A stretch of DNA of 64,000 nt from Saprospiraceae bacterium. GTDB lineage: Bacteria > Bacteroidota > Bacteroidia > Chitinophagales > Saprospiraceae. Location: contig JAWKLJ010000001.1 of assembly GCA_041392805.1 (NCBI GenBank), positions 1,054,001-1,118,000 on the forward strand. Direction: 5' to 3'. The position numbers and the translations under genes are program-made. This document shows positions 52,145 to 60,912 of this stretch, piece by piece. Position 1 is the first letter of the stretch. Every line of letters begins with the position of its first letter. The notes under the pieces are model-generated. The model searched no databases. It saw only the letters and a list, made by a program, of their open reading frames with translations, and had not been told where the DNA came from.

Positions 52145-52981
52145 ATGACAACCTCGAAGGAATACATAACCATACTTGAACCTGGGCGAGCCGAGAAGAA
52201 CTACTGGCGCGATCTTTGGCATTACCGAGAGCTCTTCATTATTTTAGCATGGCGCGATATATCAGTACGCTACAAGCAAACGGTTATCGGAGTAGCATGG
52301 GCTGTTATCCGTCCTTTTCTAACAATGATTGTTTTTACCGTGATTTTTGGTAGAATAGCCAAATTGCCTTCTGAAGGAGACGCCCCATACGCATTGATGG
52401 TATTTGCCGCTATGTTGCCATGGACACTTTTTTCGACGGCATTAGGAGACGCGTCTAATAGTCTGGTAACTAATTCTAACCTAATTAGCAAAGTCTATTT
52501 CCCTCGCCTAATTGTACCCTCAGCTGCTGTGGTGACAGCCTTTGTAGATTTTCTTATTAGTTTCATGCTTCTCGTGGCAATCATGTTTTATTATCAATAC
52601 ACTCCTGGCTTTCAAATTTTACTTTTACCTCTATTCATGTTGTTGGCCTTACTAACTAGTTTAGGTCCAGGTTTATTTATGACGGCACTTAATGTCAAAT
52701 ATCGTGATTTCCGTTATATCATTCCATTTATAATCCAACTTGGCATGTACGTTTCTCCAGTAGGGTTTAGCAGCAGTATAATACCAGAACAATGGCGCCT
52801 TGTTTATGGTCTCAATCCTATAGTGGGTGTCATTGATGGTTTTCGTTGGTGTATTTTAGGAGGAGAAAATCCTTTACATTTACCTAGTCTTTACTTCAGC
52901 TTAGGTATTAGTATATTCTTTCTCTGGTTAGGTATCCGCCAATTTAGGGGAATGGAAAAAAACTTTGCAGATTTAATATAA
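52145..52981 (+). CDS. wzm: ABC-2 type polysaccharide export permease
   Basis: A 278-residue permease of an O-antigen type ABC exporter. It has the amphipathic start WRDLWHYRELFIILAWRDISVRYKQTVIG followed by six membrane helices (for example WAVIRPFLTMIVFTVIF and SLVTNSNLISKVYFPRLIVP, the conserved loop). ATG 52145 is chosen as the family start; an in-frame ATG at 52046 adds 33 atypical residues. Its stop overlaps the wzt start by one base. It moves undecaprenyl-linked polysaccharide across the inner membrane. Confidence 0.93.
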   Translation: MTTSKEYITILEPGRAEKNYWRDLWHYRELFIILAWRDISVRYKQTVIGVAWAVIRPFLTMIVFTVIFGRIAKLPSEGDAPYALMVFAAMLPWTLFSTALGDASNSLVTNSNLISKVYFPRLIVPSAAVVTAFVDFLISFMLLVAIMFYYQYTPGFQILLLPLFMLLALLTSLGPGLFMTALNVKYRDFRYIIPFIIQLGMYVSPVGFSSSIIPEQWRLVYGLNPIVGVIDGFRWCILGGENPLHLPSLYFSLGISIFFLWLGIRQFRGMEKNFADLI

Positions 52982-54267
52982 TGAGCAACATTGTTATAAA
53001 AGCTAATGGTCTAGGTAAAAAATATCTAATTAGCCACCAGACTGAACGAGAAGGCTATACCGCTCTACGAGACGTGCTTGCTAGGCAAGCAAGAAGTATA
53101 GTTAGCAAAACTCAAAACCTTTTTAGTGGGCAACAATTGCTCATTGGCGATAAGATAGAGGAATTCTGGGCTTTAAAAGATTTAGACTTTGAAATCCGAC
53201 AGGGTGACCGAGTTGGAATCATCGGCCGCAACGGCGCTGGCAAAAGCACCTTACTCAAAGTTCTTAGCCGCATTACAGAACCTAGCACTGGACGTGCAGA
53301 AATTCATGGCCGGGTGGCTAGCCTATTAGAAGTTGGCACAGGTTTCCATCCAGAATTAACAGGACGAGAAAATACTTATCTTAATGGCGCCATTTTAGGA
53401 ATGAGTCGTTCAGAGATTAAAAAAAAATTCGATGAAATAGTCGAATTTGCAGGTGTAGAAAAATTTTTAGATACCCCTGTAAAGCGTTATTCATCTGGAA
53501 TGTATGTACGTCTGGCATTTGCTGTCGCTGCTCATTTAGAACCTGAAATTTTGGTCGTAGATGAAGTGTTAGCTGTGGGCGATGCAGCTTTTCAGAAGAA
53601 ATGTCTGGGGAAGATGGAAGATGTTAGTAACAAAGATGGTAGAACAGTAATATTCGTAAGCCATAATATGAATGCTATGTCATCTTTATGTAATAAAGGC
53701 ATCCTTTTGGATCATGGAGAAATAAAACATAAAGGGTCGATCCAATCTACCATAGTTGAGTATTTAAATCAATACACCAAAACTAATCGGAAAGTAAGCT
53801 ATTCCTTAGAAAAAGCCCCTTCAGGGGATGGCATTAAATTCTTATCCGCAGAGGTAAGGCCAGTCGATTCAACCCGAGAAATTGATTATTTTGAAGCAGG
53901 AGATTCTATCGAATTGGAATTTATTTTCCAAAATCTTAACCCTGGACAAAATAACTTGGATGTAACATTTCACCTCTTAGATGAAATGGGAAATTTAGTA
54001 TTTGTAGGATCTACTGGATTTCAAAATAAGGAACCAAAGCGATACGCTCCAGGTAAGATAAAGTTTATTTGTAGAATACCCTCAGGTCTAATGAATGAGG
54101 GAGTCTATAATATTTATCGTTTCTTAGTGGTCCAAGATAGAGGAACTGTATTGTTTGAAGATAGAGATGTTCTTCAATTTGAAATTATTGGAAAGCAAGA
54201 AGAAAACTGGGGTTGGATGGGAAAAAAAGAAGGAATTGTACGTCCAGTATTAGAATGGATAGGTTAA
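52981..54267 (+). CDS. wzt: Polysaccharide ABC transporter ATPase with C-terminal substrate-binding domain
   Basis: A 428-residue ATPase. Walker A (GRNGAGKST), signature (YSSGMYVRLAFAV) and Walker B (ILVVDEVLAVGD) lie in residues 1-245. Residues 290-428 are a beta-sandwich like the carbohydrate-binding domain of Wzt proteins that recognises the chain end (SLEKAPSGDGIKFLSAEVRP). It forms the exporter with Wzm, encoded directly before it. The presence of both Wzm/Wzt and Wza/Wzc/CpsB genes means that either two export routes exist or the cluster is a mosaic. Confidence 0.94.
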   Translation: MSNIVIKANGLGKKYLISHQTEREGYTALRDVLARQARSIVSKTQNLFSGQQLLIGDKIEEFWALKDLDFEIRQGDRVGIIGRNGAGKSTLLKVLSRITEPSTGRAEIHGRVASLLEVGTGFHPELTGRENTYLNGAILGMSRSEIKKKFDEIVEFAGVEKFLDTPVKRYSSGMYVRLAFAVAAHLEPEILVVDEVLAVGDAAFQKKCLGKMEDVSNKDGRTVIFVSHNMNAMSSLCNKGILLDHGEIKHKGSIQSTIVEYLNQYTKTNRKVSYSLEKAPSGDGIKFLSAEVRPVDSTREIDYFEAGDSIELEFIFQNLNPGQNNLDVTFHLLDEMGNLVFVGSTGFQNKEPKRYAPGKIKFICRIPSGLMNEGVYNIYRFLVVQDRGTVLFEDRDVLQFEIIGKQEENWGWMGKKEGIVRPVLEWIG

Positions 54268-54280
54268 AAAATCTCAGTTT

Positions 54281-55360
54281 ATGATTCCAATAACTAAACC
54301 GTTTTTGCCCCCTCTTGGAGACTATCAAAAATATATGGAGGGGATTTGGCAAAGAAATTGGCTCACTAATAATGGCCCACTAGTAAATGAACTAGAACTA
54401 AAGATTAAAGAATACCTAAATCTCAAGCATTTACTATTTCTTTCAAATGGTACAATAGCCATTCAAATAGCAATTAAAGCACTAGATTTAAATGGAGAAA
54501 TCATAACAAGTCCATTTTCCTATATAGCTACAACTAGTAGTATTGTTTGGGAGAATTGTACACCTGTTTTTGTAGATATAGATGCTGAGACCCTCAATAT
54601 TGACCCGTCGCTTATCGAGGCTGCTATCACAGAAAAAACAAGTGCGATATTAGCAACACATGTATATGGAAACCCCTGTGATATTATAGCAATTGAAAAT
54701 ATTGCAAAAAAGAATAATCTAAAAGTCATATATGATGCTGCACATTGCTTCGGCAGTAAATACGATGGAATATCAGTTTTTGCTTTTGGTGATATAGCTA
54801 CAACTAGCTTTCACGCTACTAAATTATTCCATACTATTGAAGGAGGGGCTGTTATTTCTAATGAAGCTGAACTAATCAAAAAAATGTCATTTCTGAGAAA
54901 TTTTGGACACGATGGGCCTGAAACTTTTGCATCTGTTGGAATTAATGGCAAGAACTCCGAATTCCATGCAGCTATGGGGATCGCTAATTTAAAGTATATT
55001 ACTGAAATACTTGAAAGCCGAAAAGAACAATCCAAACACTACGATCTGAGACTACAGCCATTAAAAATTAAGAGAGTTAAAATAAATAGCAGAGCCGAGT
55101 TCAATAATGCTTACTATCCTATTATTTTTGAATCAGAAGAAAACTTACTTAAAGCGGTTGAAAACTTAAATGCCCATCGAATTTACCCTAGAAGGTACTT
55201 CACCCCATCCTTAAATAAGTTACCTTTTGTCAAGTACCAATCAACTCCAATTAGTGAAGATATAAGTACAAGAGTTTTATGTTTACCACTTTATCATGGC
55301 TTAACTTTTGAAGAAATTAATTTCATTTGTAGGATTTTAATAAGAAGTCAGAATTATTAA
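54281..55360 (+). CDS. DegT/DnrJ aminotransferase, VioA/QdtB-like
   Basis: A 359-residue PLP enzyme, the third of its family in the locus. It begins MIPITKPFLPPLGDYQKYM with TNNGPLVNELELKIKEYL, and the aldimine Lys is in TTSFHATKLFHTIEGGA. The pattern is nearest to sugar 4- or 3-aminotransferases of dTDP-sugars (VioA or QdtB). Which position is aminated is not certain. It is followed after 1 base by the WbqC-like gene, with which such enzymes often occur. Confidence 0.85.
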   Translation: MIPITKPFLPPLGDYQKYMEGIWQRNWLTNNGPLVNELELKIKEYLNLKHLLFLSNGTIAIQIAIKALDLNGEIITSPFSYIATTSSIVWENCTPVFVDIDAETLNIDPSLIEAAITEKTSAILATHVYGNPCDIIAIENIAKKNNLKVIYDAAHCFGSKYDGISVFAFGDIATTSFHATKLFHTIEGGAVISNEAELIKKMSFLRNFGHDGPETFASVGINGKNSEFHAAMGIANLKYITEILESRKEQSKHYDLRLQPLKIKRVKINSRAEFNNAYYPIIFESEENLLKAVENLNAHRIYPRRYFTPSLNKLPFVKYQSTPISEDISTRVLCLPLYHGLTFEEINFICRILIRSQNY

Positions 55361-55361
55361 A

Positions 55362-56066
55362 ATGAGGATTGGAATAATGCAGCCTTATTTTTTCCCTTAT
55401 ATTGGATATTTTCAATTAATGAATGCAGTTGACGAATTTGTCATCTATGATAATATACAATTTTCTAAAAAGGGGTGGATCAATAGGAATAGGATGCTCG
55501 TAAATGATACAGATACCTACTTTACTATACCCTTAAAGAAAGATTCTGATTTCCTTGATATTAGAAATAGGCGATTAGCAGAATCTTGGATGTCAGAGAA
55601 GACTAAAGTACTAAATAAGATGAGGGAATCTTATCGGAAAGCTCCATATTTTGATCCAGTTTATGAGCTAATCAAAAATTGCATATTAATTGATGAATCT
55701 AACTTGTTTTCTTACATTTTACACACTTTAAGTCAGATAAAAATCTATTTAGATATTAGTACTCCATTTATTATTTCTTCTTCTATACCAATAGATCATT
55801 CTTTAAAGGCAGAAAAAAAAGTTTTAGAAATTATTAAATACAAAAAAGCAAAAACATATATCAACCCTATAGGAGGAATGGAATTATATGAAAAAGAAGA
55901 TTTCAAAAAGGAAGGCATTGAATTACTTTTTCTAAAATCAGAAAATATAGAATATAAACAATTCTCAAACAGCTTTGTTCCTTGGCTGTCAATTATAGAT
56001 GTTATGATGTTCAACTCGCGAAAAACGATAAGCGAATACCTGAATAACGCCTATAATTTAATATAA
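55362..56066 (+). CDS. WbqC family protein
   Basis: A 234-residue protein of the WbqC family, with the signature MRIGIMQPYFFPYIGYFQLM, then DEFVIYDNIQFSKKGWINRN. Family members sit in O-antigen loci next to aminotransferases, but their reaction is not established; a structural relation to glycine-type transferases has been suggested. It is located 1 base after the aminotransferase gene and directly before two beta-propeller genes, so the four genes are probably cotranscribed. Confidence 0.9.
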   Translation: MRIGIMQPYFFPYIGYFQLMNAVDEFVIYDNIQFSKKGWINRNRMLVNDTDTYFTIPLKKDSDFLDIRNRRLAESWMSEKTKVLNKMRESYRKAPYFDPVYELIKNCILIDESNLFSYILHTLSQIKIYLDISTPFIISSSIPIDHSLKAEKKVLEIIKYKKAKTYINPIGGMELYEKEDFKKEGIELLFLKSENIEYKQFSNSFVPWLSIIDVMMFNSRKTISEYLNNAYNLI

Positions 56067-56079
56067 AAAATATCAATCC

Positions 56080-57039
56080 ATGTTTAAGTGGAAAAAACTA
56101 GGAAGAGTCTTCAATCCAGTAGAAGTCAAGAATACCCCTGAATGGATGCAGGAGTTTGCTCAGGCACCTTGCACCTTAGAATTTAGAGATTTTTTAAGAG
56201 TATATTTCTCATGCCGTCCAGAGGCAGATAAAAATGGGCAATATGTTAGCTATTCAGCTTTTGTGGATTTAAAGAAAAATAACCTGTTTGATATCATACG
56301 AATTAGCCAGAATCCTATTTTGAAATTAGGAAAACTTGGCACTTTTGATGAATTTGGGACATATCCTGTCTCTGTTATCCAAAAAGATAAACAGATTCGA
56401 TGCTATTATGCAGGTTGGACTAGGTGTGAATCCGTGCCATTTAATGTGGCAATTGGTTTTGGGATCAGCACCGATGGAGGAACAACCTTCCAGAAACAAG
56501 GAGATGGACCAATATTATCTTATAGCCCAAATGAACCTTTTATTTTAAGTGGCCCCAAAATAAGAAGGTTTAATGATAAATGGTATTTATGGTATATAGC
56601 AGGAAGAAAATGGATAATGGCAAATGGCAAACCCGAACCGGTATATAAAATCAGAATGGCTATTTCTGAAGATGGTTTAAATTGGGAAAAGCTTGATAAA
56701 GACATTATTGAAAGTAGAATTGAAGAAAACGAAGCACAAGCAAGTCCCGATGTATTCTTTTATGAAGGAAAATACCACATGCTATTTTGTTATCGATACA
56801 GTTCGGAATTTAGAGGAAAAGAAAGAGGATATCGTATAGGGTATGCCTCTTCCAAAGATTTGACAAATTGGGAAAGAGACGACTCAAAAGCTGGAATTGA
56901 TATATCTGAAGAAGGTTGGGATTCGGAAATGGTTGCTTATCCCCATGTATTTAAGTTGGAAAATAAGATTTATATGATGTATCTAGGCAATCAAGTTGGA
57001 AGATATGGTTTTGGGCTAGCTGAATTAGAAACAGAATAA
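56080..57039 (+). CDS. Beta-propeller glycosidase-like protein (GH32/43/130 type fold), copy 1
   Basis: A 319-residue protein with five-bladed beta-propeller pattern: FAQAPCTLEFRDFLRVYFSCRP, GTFDEFGTYPVSVI, TDGGTTFQKQGDGPIL, PDVFFYEGKYHMLFCYRYSSEFRG, and GWDSEMVAYPHVFKLENKIYM. These blades occur in GH32, GH43 and GH130-like proteins. It has no signal peptide, so it acts in the cytoplasm. It is followed after 17 bases by a diverged copy of itself. Members next to WbqC and aminotransferases may be sugar-nucleotide handling enzymes rather than polymer-degrading ones. Confidence 0.8.
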   Translation: MFKWKKLGRVFNPVEVKNTPEWMQEFAQAPCTLEFRDFLRVYFSCRPEADKNGQYVSYSAFVDLKKNNLFDIIRISQNPILKLGKLGTFDEFGTYPVSVIQKDKQIRCYYAGWTRCESVPFNVAIGFGISTDGGTTFQKQGDGPILSYSPNEPFILSGPKIRRFNDKWYLWYIAGRKWIMANGKPEPVYKIRMAISEDGLNWEKLDKDIIESRIEENEAQASPDVFFYEGKYHMLFCYRYSSEFRGKERGYRIGYASSKDLTNWERDDSKAGIDISEEGWDSEMVAYPHVFKLENKIYMMYLGNQVGRYGFGLAELETE

Positions 57040-57056
57040 TTGAAAAAAAACAGTAA

Positions 57057-58019
57057 ATGATTTGGCGAAAGAAGGGGCTAATATTTAATCCATCACATCA
57101 CAAACTACCTAATAATTGCAAAGAATTTGCACAGTCTCCTCAAGTTATTGTCTTTTCAGATTTTATTAGGGTATACTTCTCCACCAGAGCAACAGATCCT
57201 TCGAATGGAAAATATTTAAGTCATATTGCCTTTGTAGATTTTGACTTAAGATTTGAAAAAGTCCTAAATATTTCATCAAATACGGTTATTCCTTTAGGTG
57301 GCCTAGGGAGTTTTGATGAACATGGTATCTTTCCTATAAACCTATTAAAGGAGGATAACAGAATTTTGGCCTATACCTGCGGATGGAGTAGACGTGTTTC
57401 CGTTTCGGTTGAAACATCCACTGGATTAGCCATTAGCAATGATAACGGACTTACCTTTCAAAAGGTAGGTACTGGCCCCGTTTTTACTTCTTCGTTAAAT
57501 GAGCCCTTTCTTGTAGGCGATTCTTTTGTTCGAAAATATGACGACATATACCACATGTGGTATATATATGGTTCAAAATGGCTAAATGAAACCTTCAAAG
57601 AACCTCCTGCAAGAATTTACAAAATTGGGCATGCCATTTCAATTGATGGCTACTCTTGGAAAAAGCAAGAAGCCGTACAAATAATTCCAGACAAGCTTGG
57701 AGTAGATGAGTGTCAAGCCTTACCTACCGTAATAAAAATAGGTGATACCTATCACATGTATTTTTGCTTTAGACAGGCTACTGATTTTAGGAATAACCCT
57801 AATCGAGCTTACAAATTGGGATATGCTTATTCCAATAACTTACAAGATTGGATTAGAGATGATACTAACGCAGGGATTGATAATTCTGAAAGTGGATGGG
57901 ATGCTGAGATGATGTGTTATCCTCATTTATTTAGAGTTGAAGATAACATCTATTTATTGTATAATGGAAATGAATTCGGTCGTCAGGGCTTTGGGCTAGC
58001 CATTTTAGAAAAAAATTAA
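57057..58019 (+). CDS. Beta-propeller glycosidase-like protein, copy 2
   Basis: A 320-residue paralogue of the preceding protein (same length and blade order: EFAQSPQVIVFSDFIRVYFST, GSFDEHGIFPINLL, SNDNGLTFQKVGTGPVF, YHMYFCFRQATDFRN, SGWDAEMMCYPHLFR). The two differ by eye at roughly half of the positions. No signal peptide is present. They are a tandem duplicate with probable division of labour, or they form a heterodimer. Confidence 0.8.
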   Translation: MIWRKKGLIFNPSHHKLPNNCKEFAQSPQVIVFSDFIRVYFSTRATDPSNGKYLSHIAFVDFDLRFEKVLNISSNTVIPLGGLGSFDEHGIFPINLLKEDNRILAYTCGWSRRVSVSVETSTGLAISNDNGLTFQKVGTGPVFTSSLNEPFLVGDSFVRKYDDIYHMWYIYGSKWLNETFKEPPARIYKIGHAISIDGYSWKKQEAVQIIPDKLGVDECQALPTVIKIGDTYHMYFCFRQATDFRNNPNRAYKLGYAYSNNLQDWIRDDTNAGIDNSESGWDAEMMCYPHLFRVEDNIYLLYNGNEFGRQGFGLAILEKN

Positions 58020-58022
58020 AGA

Positions 58023-58487
58023 TTGAACTACAAAATCAATTCATCTTTCGAAAATGATATTTTCAAGCACTTAATGGCGTGTAATGATTTTTTTGTCCCG
58101 AAATTAGATTCAAAAGTAAATTTAAAGGAATATTCTAGCAAGTTATTTAAAAAAGCTACAAGATTTGAAGCCTGGGATAAATCAGTTTTGATTGGGTTGG
58201 TTGCTACTTACTATAACGACCACATACCTCACATAGGGTTTATATCTAATGTAAGCGTACTATTTGAATATTCCGGAAAAGGCATTGCCTCTAACCTACT
58301 TAAAATGTGTACCACATTTGGCCAAAACAACAATTTCCACGAACTAAAATTGGAAGTTTCAACACAAAATCATCCAGCAATTAAAGTATATGAAAACCAT
58401 GGTTTCAAAACACTTTCGCAAAAAGAGGGTTCACTGACCATGAGCCTTAATTTGCTATTTTCAAGCAAAAATAGAACTTCACTATAG
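58023..58487 (+). CDS. GNAT acetyltransferase
   Basis: A 154-residue GNAT protein. HIGFISNVSVLFEYSGKGIASNLLK is the acetyl-CoA binding region (motif A), and ENHGFKTLSQKEG is the end of the fold. It lies 3 bases after the propeller gene, with a TTG start at 58023; no ATG gives the first strand. It probably acetylates an amino sugar, but could be a general acyltransferase. Confidence 0.82.
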   Translation: MNYKINSSFENDIFKHLMACNDFFVPKLDSKVNLKEYSSKLFKKATRFEAWDKSVLIGLVATYYNDHIPHIGFISNVSVLFEYSGKGIASNLLKMCTTFGQNNNFHELKLEVSTQNHPAIKVYENHGFKTLSQKEGSLTMSLNLLFSSKNRTSL

Positions 58488-58551
58488 CTTCCCATTATTT
58501 TTCATTTGCTCCATAATCCAGATAGTTAATCTAAAAAAATGTTTCATAGGA

Positions 58552-59292
58552 ATGGAAAAGAAACGAGACTTCAATAAAGAATTTAAAGACACATCTGATC
58601 ATAAATATGCTTATAATTTTGATTTTGATGTTATGCATCCTTTCATGTTACGTTCATTTATTCCTTTCTTTAGGGAAGGTAATCTTTTGGAATTAGGAAG
58701 TTTTAAAGGTGATTTTACGCAAAGGCTAATTCCACATTTTGACGATATTACATGTGTAGAAGCTTCAAATGAAGCAATAGCAGACGCACAAAAAATCTTA
58801 GAAGAAAAAGTCAAATTCTATAATGTTCTTTTTGAGGAAGCAACACTCCCTAATCAATATGACAATATTATTCTTACTCACGTCTTAGAACATTTAGATG
58901 ATCCAGTGAGTATTTTAAAACGAGTAAATAACGAATGGCTTTCAGATAAAGGGCGTTTTTTCCTTGTATGCCCAAATGCCAATGCTCCATCTCGTCAAAT
59001 TGCAGTCAAAATGGGAATTATAAGCCATAATTCAGCTGTTACCCCAGCTGAAAAAGAACATGGACATAGAATAACTTACACGCTGGATACACTTGAAAGA
59101 GATGCTCGCCAAGCGGGATTAAAAGTAGTCCATAGGTCTGGGATTTTCTTCAAGGCATTGGCTAATTTTCAATGGGATAGGTTACTGGAAACAGATATCA
59201 TTTCGCCAGAATACTTAGAAGGGTGTTACCAGTTAGGTCAACAATATCCAGATCTTTGTTCAAGTATTTTTTTGATGTGTGAAAAAGGATAA
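58552..59292 (+). CDS. Class I SAM-dependent methyltransferase
   Basis: A 246-residue methyltransferase: GNLLELGSFKGDFTQRL is the SAM-binding loop, CVEASNEAIADAQ the acidic strand, and DNIILTHVLEHLDDPVSIL the motif typical of type 11 enzymes. It likely methylates a sugar or a polymer end; the acceptor is unknown. The glycosyltransferase that follows begins within 2 bases. Confidence 0.88.
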   Translation: MEKKRDFNKEFKDTSDHKYAYNFDFDVMHPFMLRSFIPFFREGNLLELGSFKGDFTQRLIPHFDDITCVEASNEAIADAQKILEEKVKFYNVLFEEATLPNQYDNIILTHVLEHLDDPVSILKRVNNEWLSDKGRFFLVCPNANAPSRQIAVKMGIISHNSAVTPAEKEHGHRITYTLDTLERDARQAGLKVVHRSGIFFKALANFQWDRLLETDIISPEYLEGCYQLGQQYPDLCSSIFLMCEKG

Positions 59293-59293
59293 A

Positions 59294-60253
59294 ATGAATT
59301 CTCCCCTTTTGGTATCCGTTTGCCTAATCACCTATAATCATGAAGATTATATAAGTGAAGCTTTAAATAGCATACTTATGCAAGAGGTAGATTTCTCCTG
59401 GGAGATTATTATTGCGGATGATTTTTCATCGGATAGAACAAGAGAGATCATTTTAGAATATAAAAACAAATATCCAGAATTAATTAGATTATTATTCCAG
59501 AAAAATAATATTGGTGCAGGTAAAAACTTTGTTGAATTAATAAATTCAGCTAGAGGAAAATATATTGCCTATATAGAAGGCGATGACTATTGGACAGATC
59601 CTCTAAAACTTCAAAAGCAATTTAATTTCCTAGAAGAGCATTCCGAGTTCTCCTTGTGCTACCACAAAATAAAGTGGGTATACACATATGAAAGCCCCGA
59701 CTTTGACCCTAGAAAAGAATCAAACCCACAGGACCATCCAGTATCTACTATTGAAGATGTTTTAGAAAAAGGGTGGTTTATTCGTTCCTGCTCAATTTTC
59801 TATAAAAACTTTTCGCTTCCTCCAAAATTTGAGGACTTATATATTGGGGATTACCCTTTGCATGTATTGTTAGCCTACAATGGCAAATTAGGTTTTATTC
59901 CTGAAGTTATGGCCGTGTATAGGATTAATAATAAAGGTGCTTCTGAGACTATGTTCGTAAATAACTCTACCAATGATTTAAAGATTCGCCTAATTAAGGA
60001 CATTCAGATGTGGAGTTACATAAACAAATATACAAATTACGAATTTGAACAATTTTGTCAAAGAAAAATTGCTTGGTACATAGCTAGCTACTTTAAGCTT
60101 TTATTGAATAATAGACGCTCAACTTCTTTAGCTGATTTTTCAATACTTTTCAAGGAATTAAGAGATTACCATTCTTTTTATGGCACTTTAACAATTACAA
60201 AGCAACTATTGAACCTTATCTTGCGAAGATATTTTACCGGAAACAAGTCCTAA
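59294..60253 (+). CDS. Family 2 glycosyltransferase
   Basis: A protein of about 319 residues, GT-A fold, with VSVCLITYNHEDYISEALNSIL, the acidic ADDFSSDRTREII and IEGDDYWTDPLKLQKQ (nucleotide and metal binding). It has no clear membrane span, so it is probably peripheral. ATG 59294 is chosen; a GTG at 59279 would overlap the methyltransferase gene by 14 bases. The sugar it adds is unknown. Confidence 0.88.
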   Translation: MNSPLLVSVCLITYNHEDYISEALNSILMQEVDFSWEIIIADDFSSDRTREIILEYKNKYPELIRLLFQKNNIGAGKNFVELINSARGKYIAYIEGDDYWTDPLKLQKQFNFLEEHSEFSLCYHKIKWVYTYESPDFDPRKESNPQDHPVSTIEDVLEKGWFIRSCSIFYKNFSLPPKFEDLYIGDYPLHVLLAYNGKLGFIPEVMAVYRINNKGASETMFVNNSTNDLKIRLIKDIQMWSYINKYTNYEFEQFCQRKIAWYIASYFKLLLNNRRSTSLADFSILFKELRDYHSFYGTLTITKQLLNLILRRYFTGNKS

Positions 60254-60291
60254 ACCTTGATTAAGAAATTTAAAATGAACATCTAATTAAA

Positions 60292-60912
60292 ATGCTCACC
60301 ATCATCGACTACGGCGTAGGCAACCTCACCTCCATTCAAAACATGCTAAAGAAGGCAGGCTATCCTAATGCCATTATCTCAAATAAAAAAGCAGATATTG
60401 CAGCAGCAGAAAAGTTGATCTTACCAGGCGTAGGGCATTTCGATTATGGGATGGGGCAGCTACGACAAGCTGATTTTTTTGATACACTCAATCGCCGAGT
60501 ATTAGAAGATAAAATTCCCGTACTAGGTATTTGTCTTGGTGCTCAACTATTAACAAAAGGAAGCGAAGAAGGCTATTTACCTGGCCTAGGCTGGATCAAA
60601 GCTAAAACCATCCGATTTCAAACAGAACAGATGGGCAATGGCCTAAAAGTTCCACATATGGGTTGGGGGGACATATCAATAAAAAAGGAAAGTCTATTAT
60701 TAAAGGATTTGCCTGAAGAGCCTCGATTTTATTTTGTCCATACCTACCACATTGTCTGTGAAAAGCCAGAAGATGAACTGGTGAGTGGTCAGCATGGATA
60801 TGAGTTTACGGCTGGTGTTGAAAGAAATAATATTATGGGTGTTCAATTCCATCCAGAAAAGAGTCATAAATATGGGCTTCAACTTTTAAAGAATTTTATC
60901 CAATACTATTAG
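60292..60912 (+). CDS. HisH-like glutamine amidotransferase of the polysaccharide locus
   Basis: A 206-residue class I glutaminase subunit: catalytic C81 (GICLGAQLL), H187 and E189 (GVQFHPEKSH). It is the paralogue of HisH found with WbpG in O-antigen loci, where glutamine-derived ammonia is used to turn an N-acetyl into an acetamidino group. The context (HisF-like and WbpG-like genes immediately after) argues against a histidine role. Confidence 0.92.
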   Translation: MLTIIDYGVGNLTSIQNMLKKAGYPNAIISNKKADIAAAEKLILPGVGHFDYGMGQLRQADFFDTLNRRVLEDKIPVLGICLGAQLLTKGSEEGYLPGLGWIKAKTIRFQTEQMGNGLKVPHMGWGDISIKKESLLLKDLPEEPRFYFVHTYHIVCEKPEDELVSGQHGYEFTAGVERNNIMGVQFHPEKSHKYGLQLLKNFIQYY

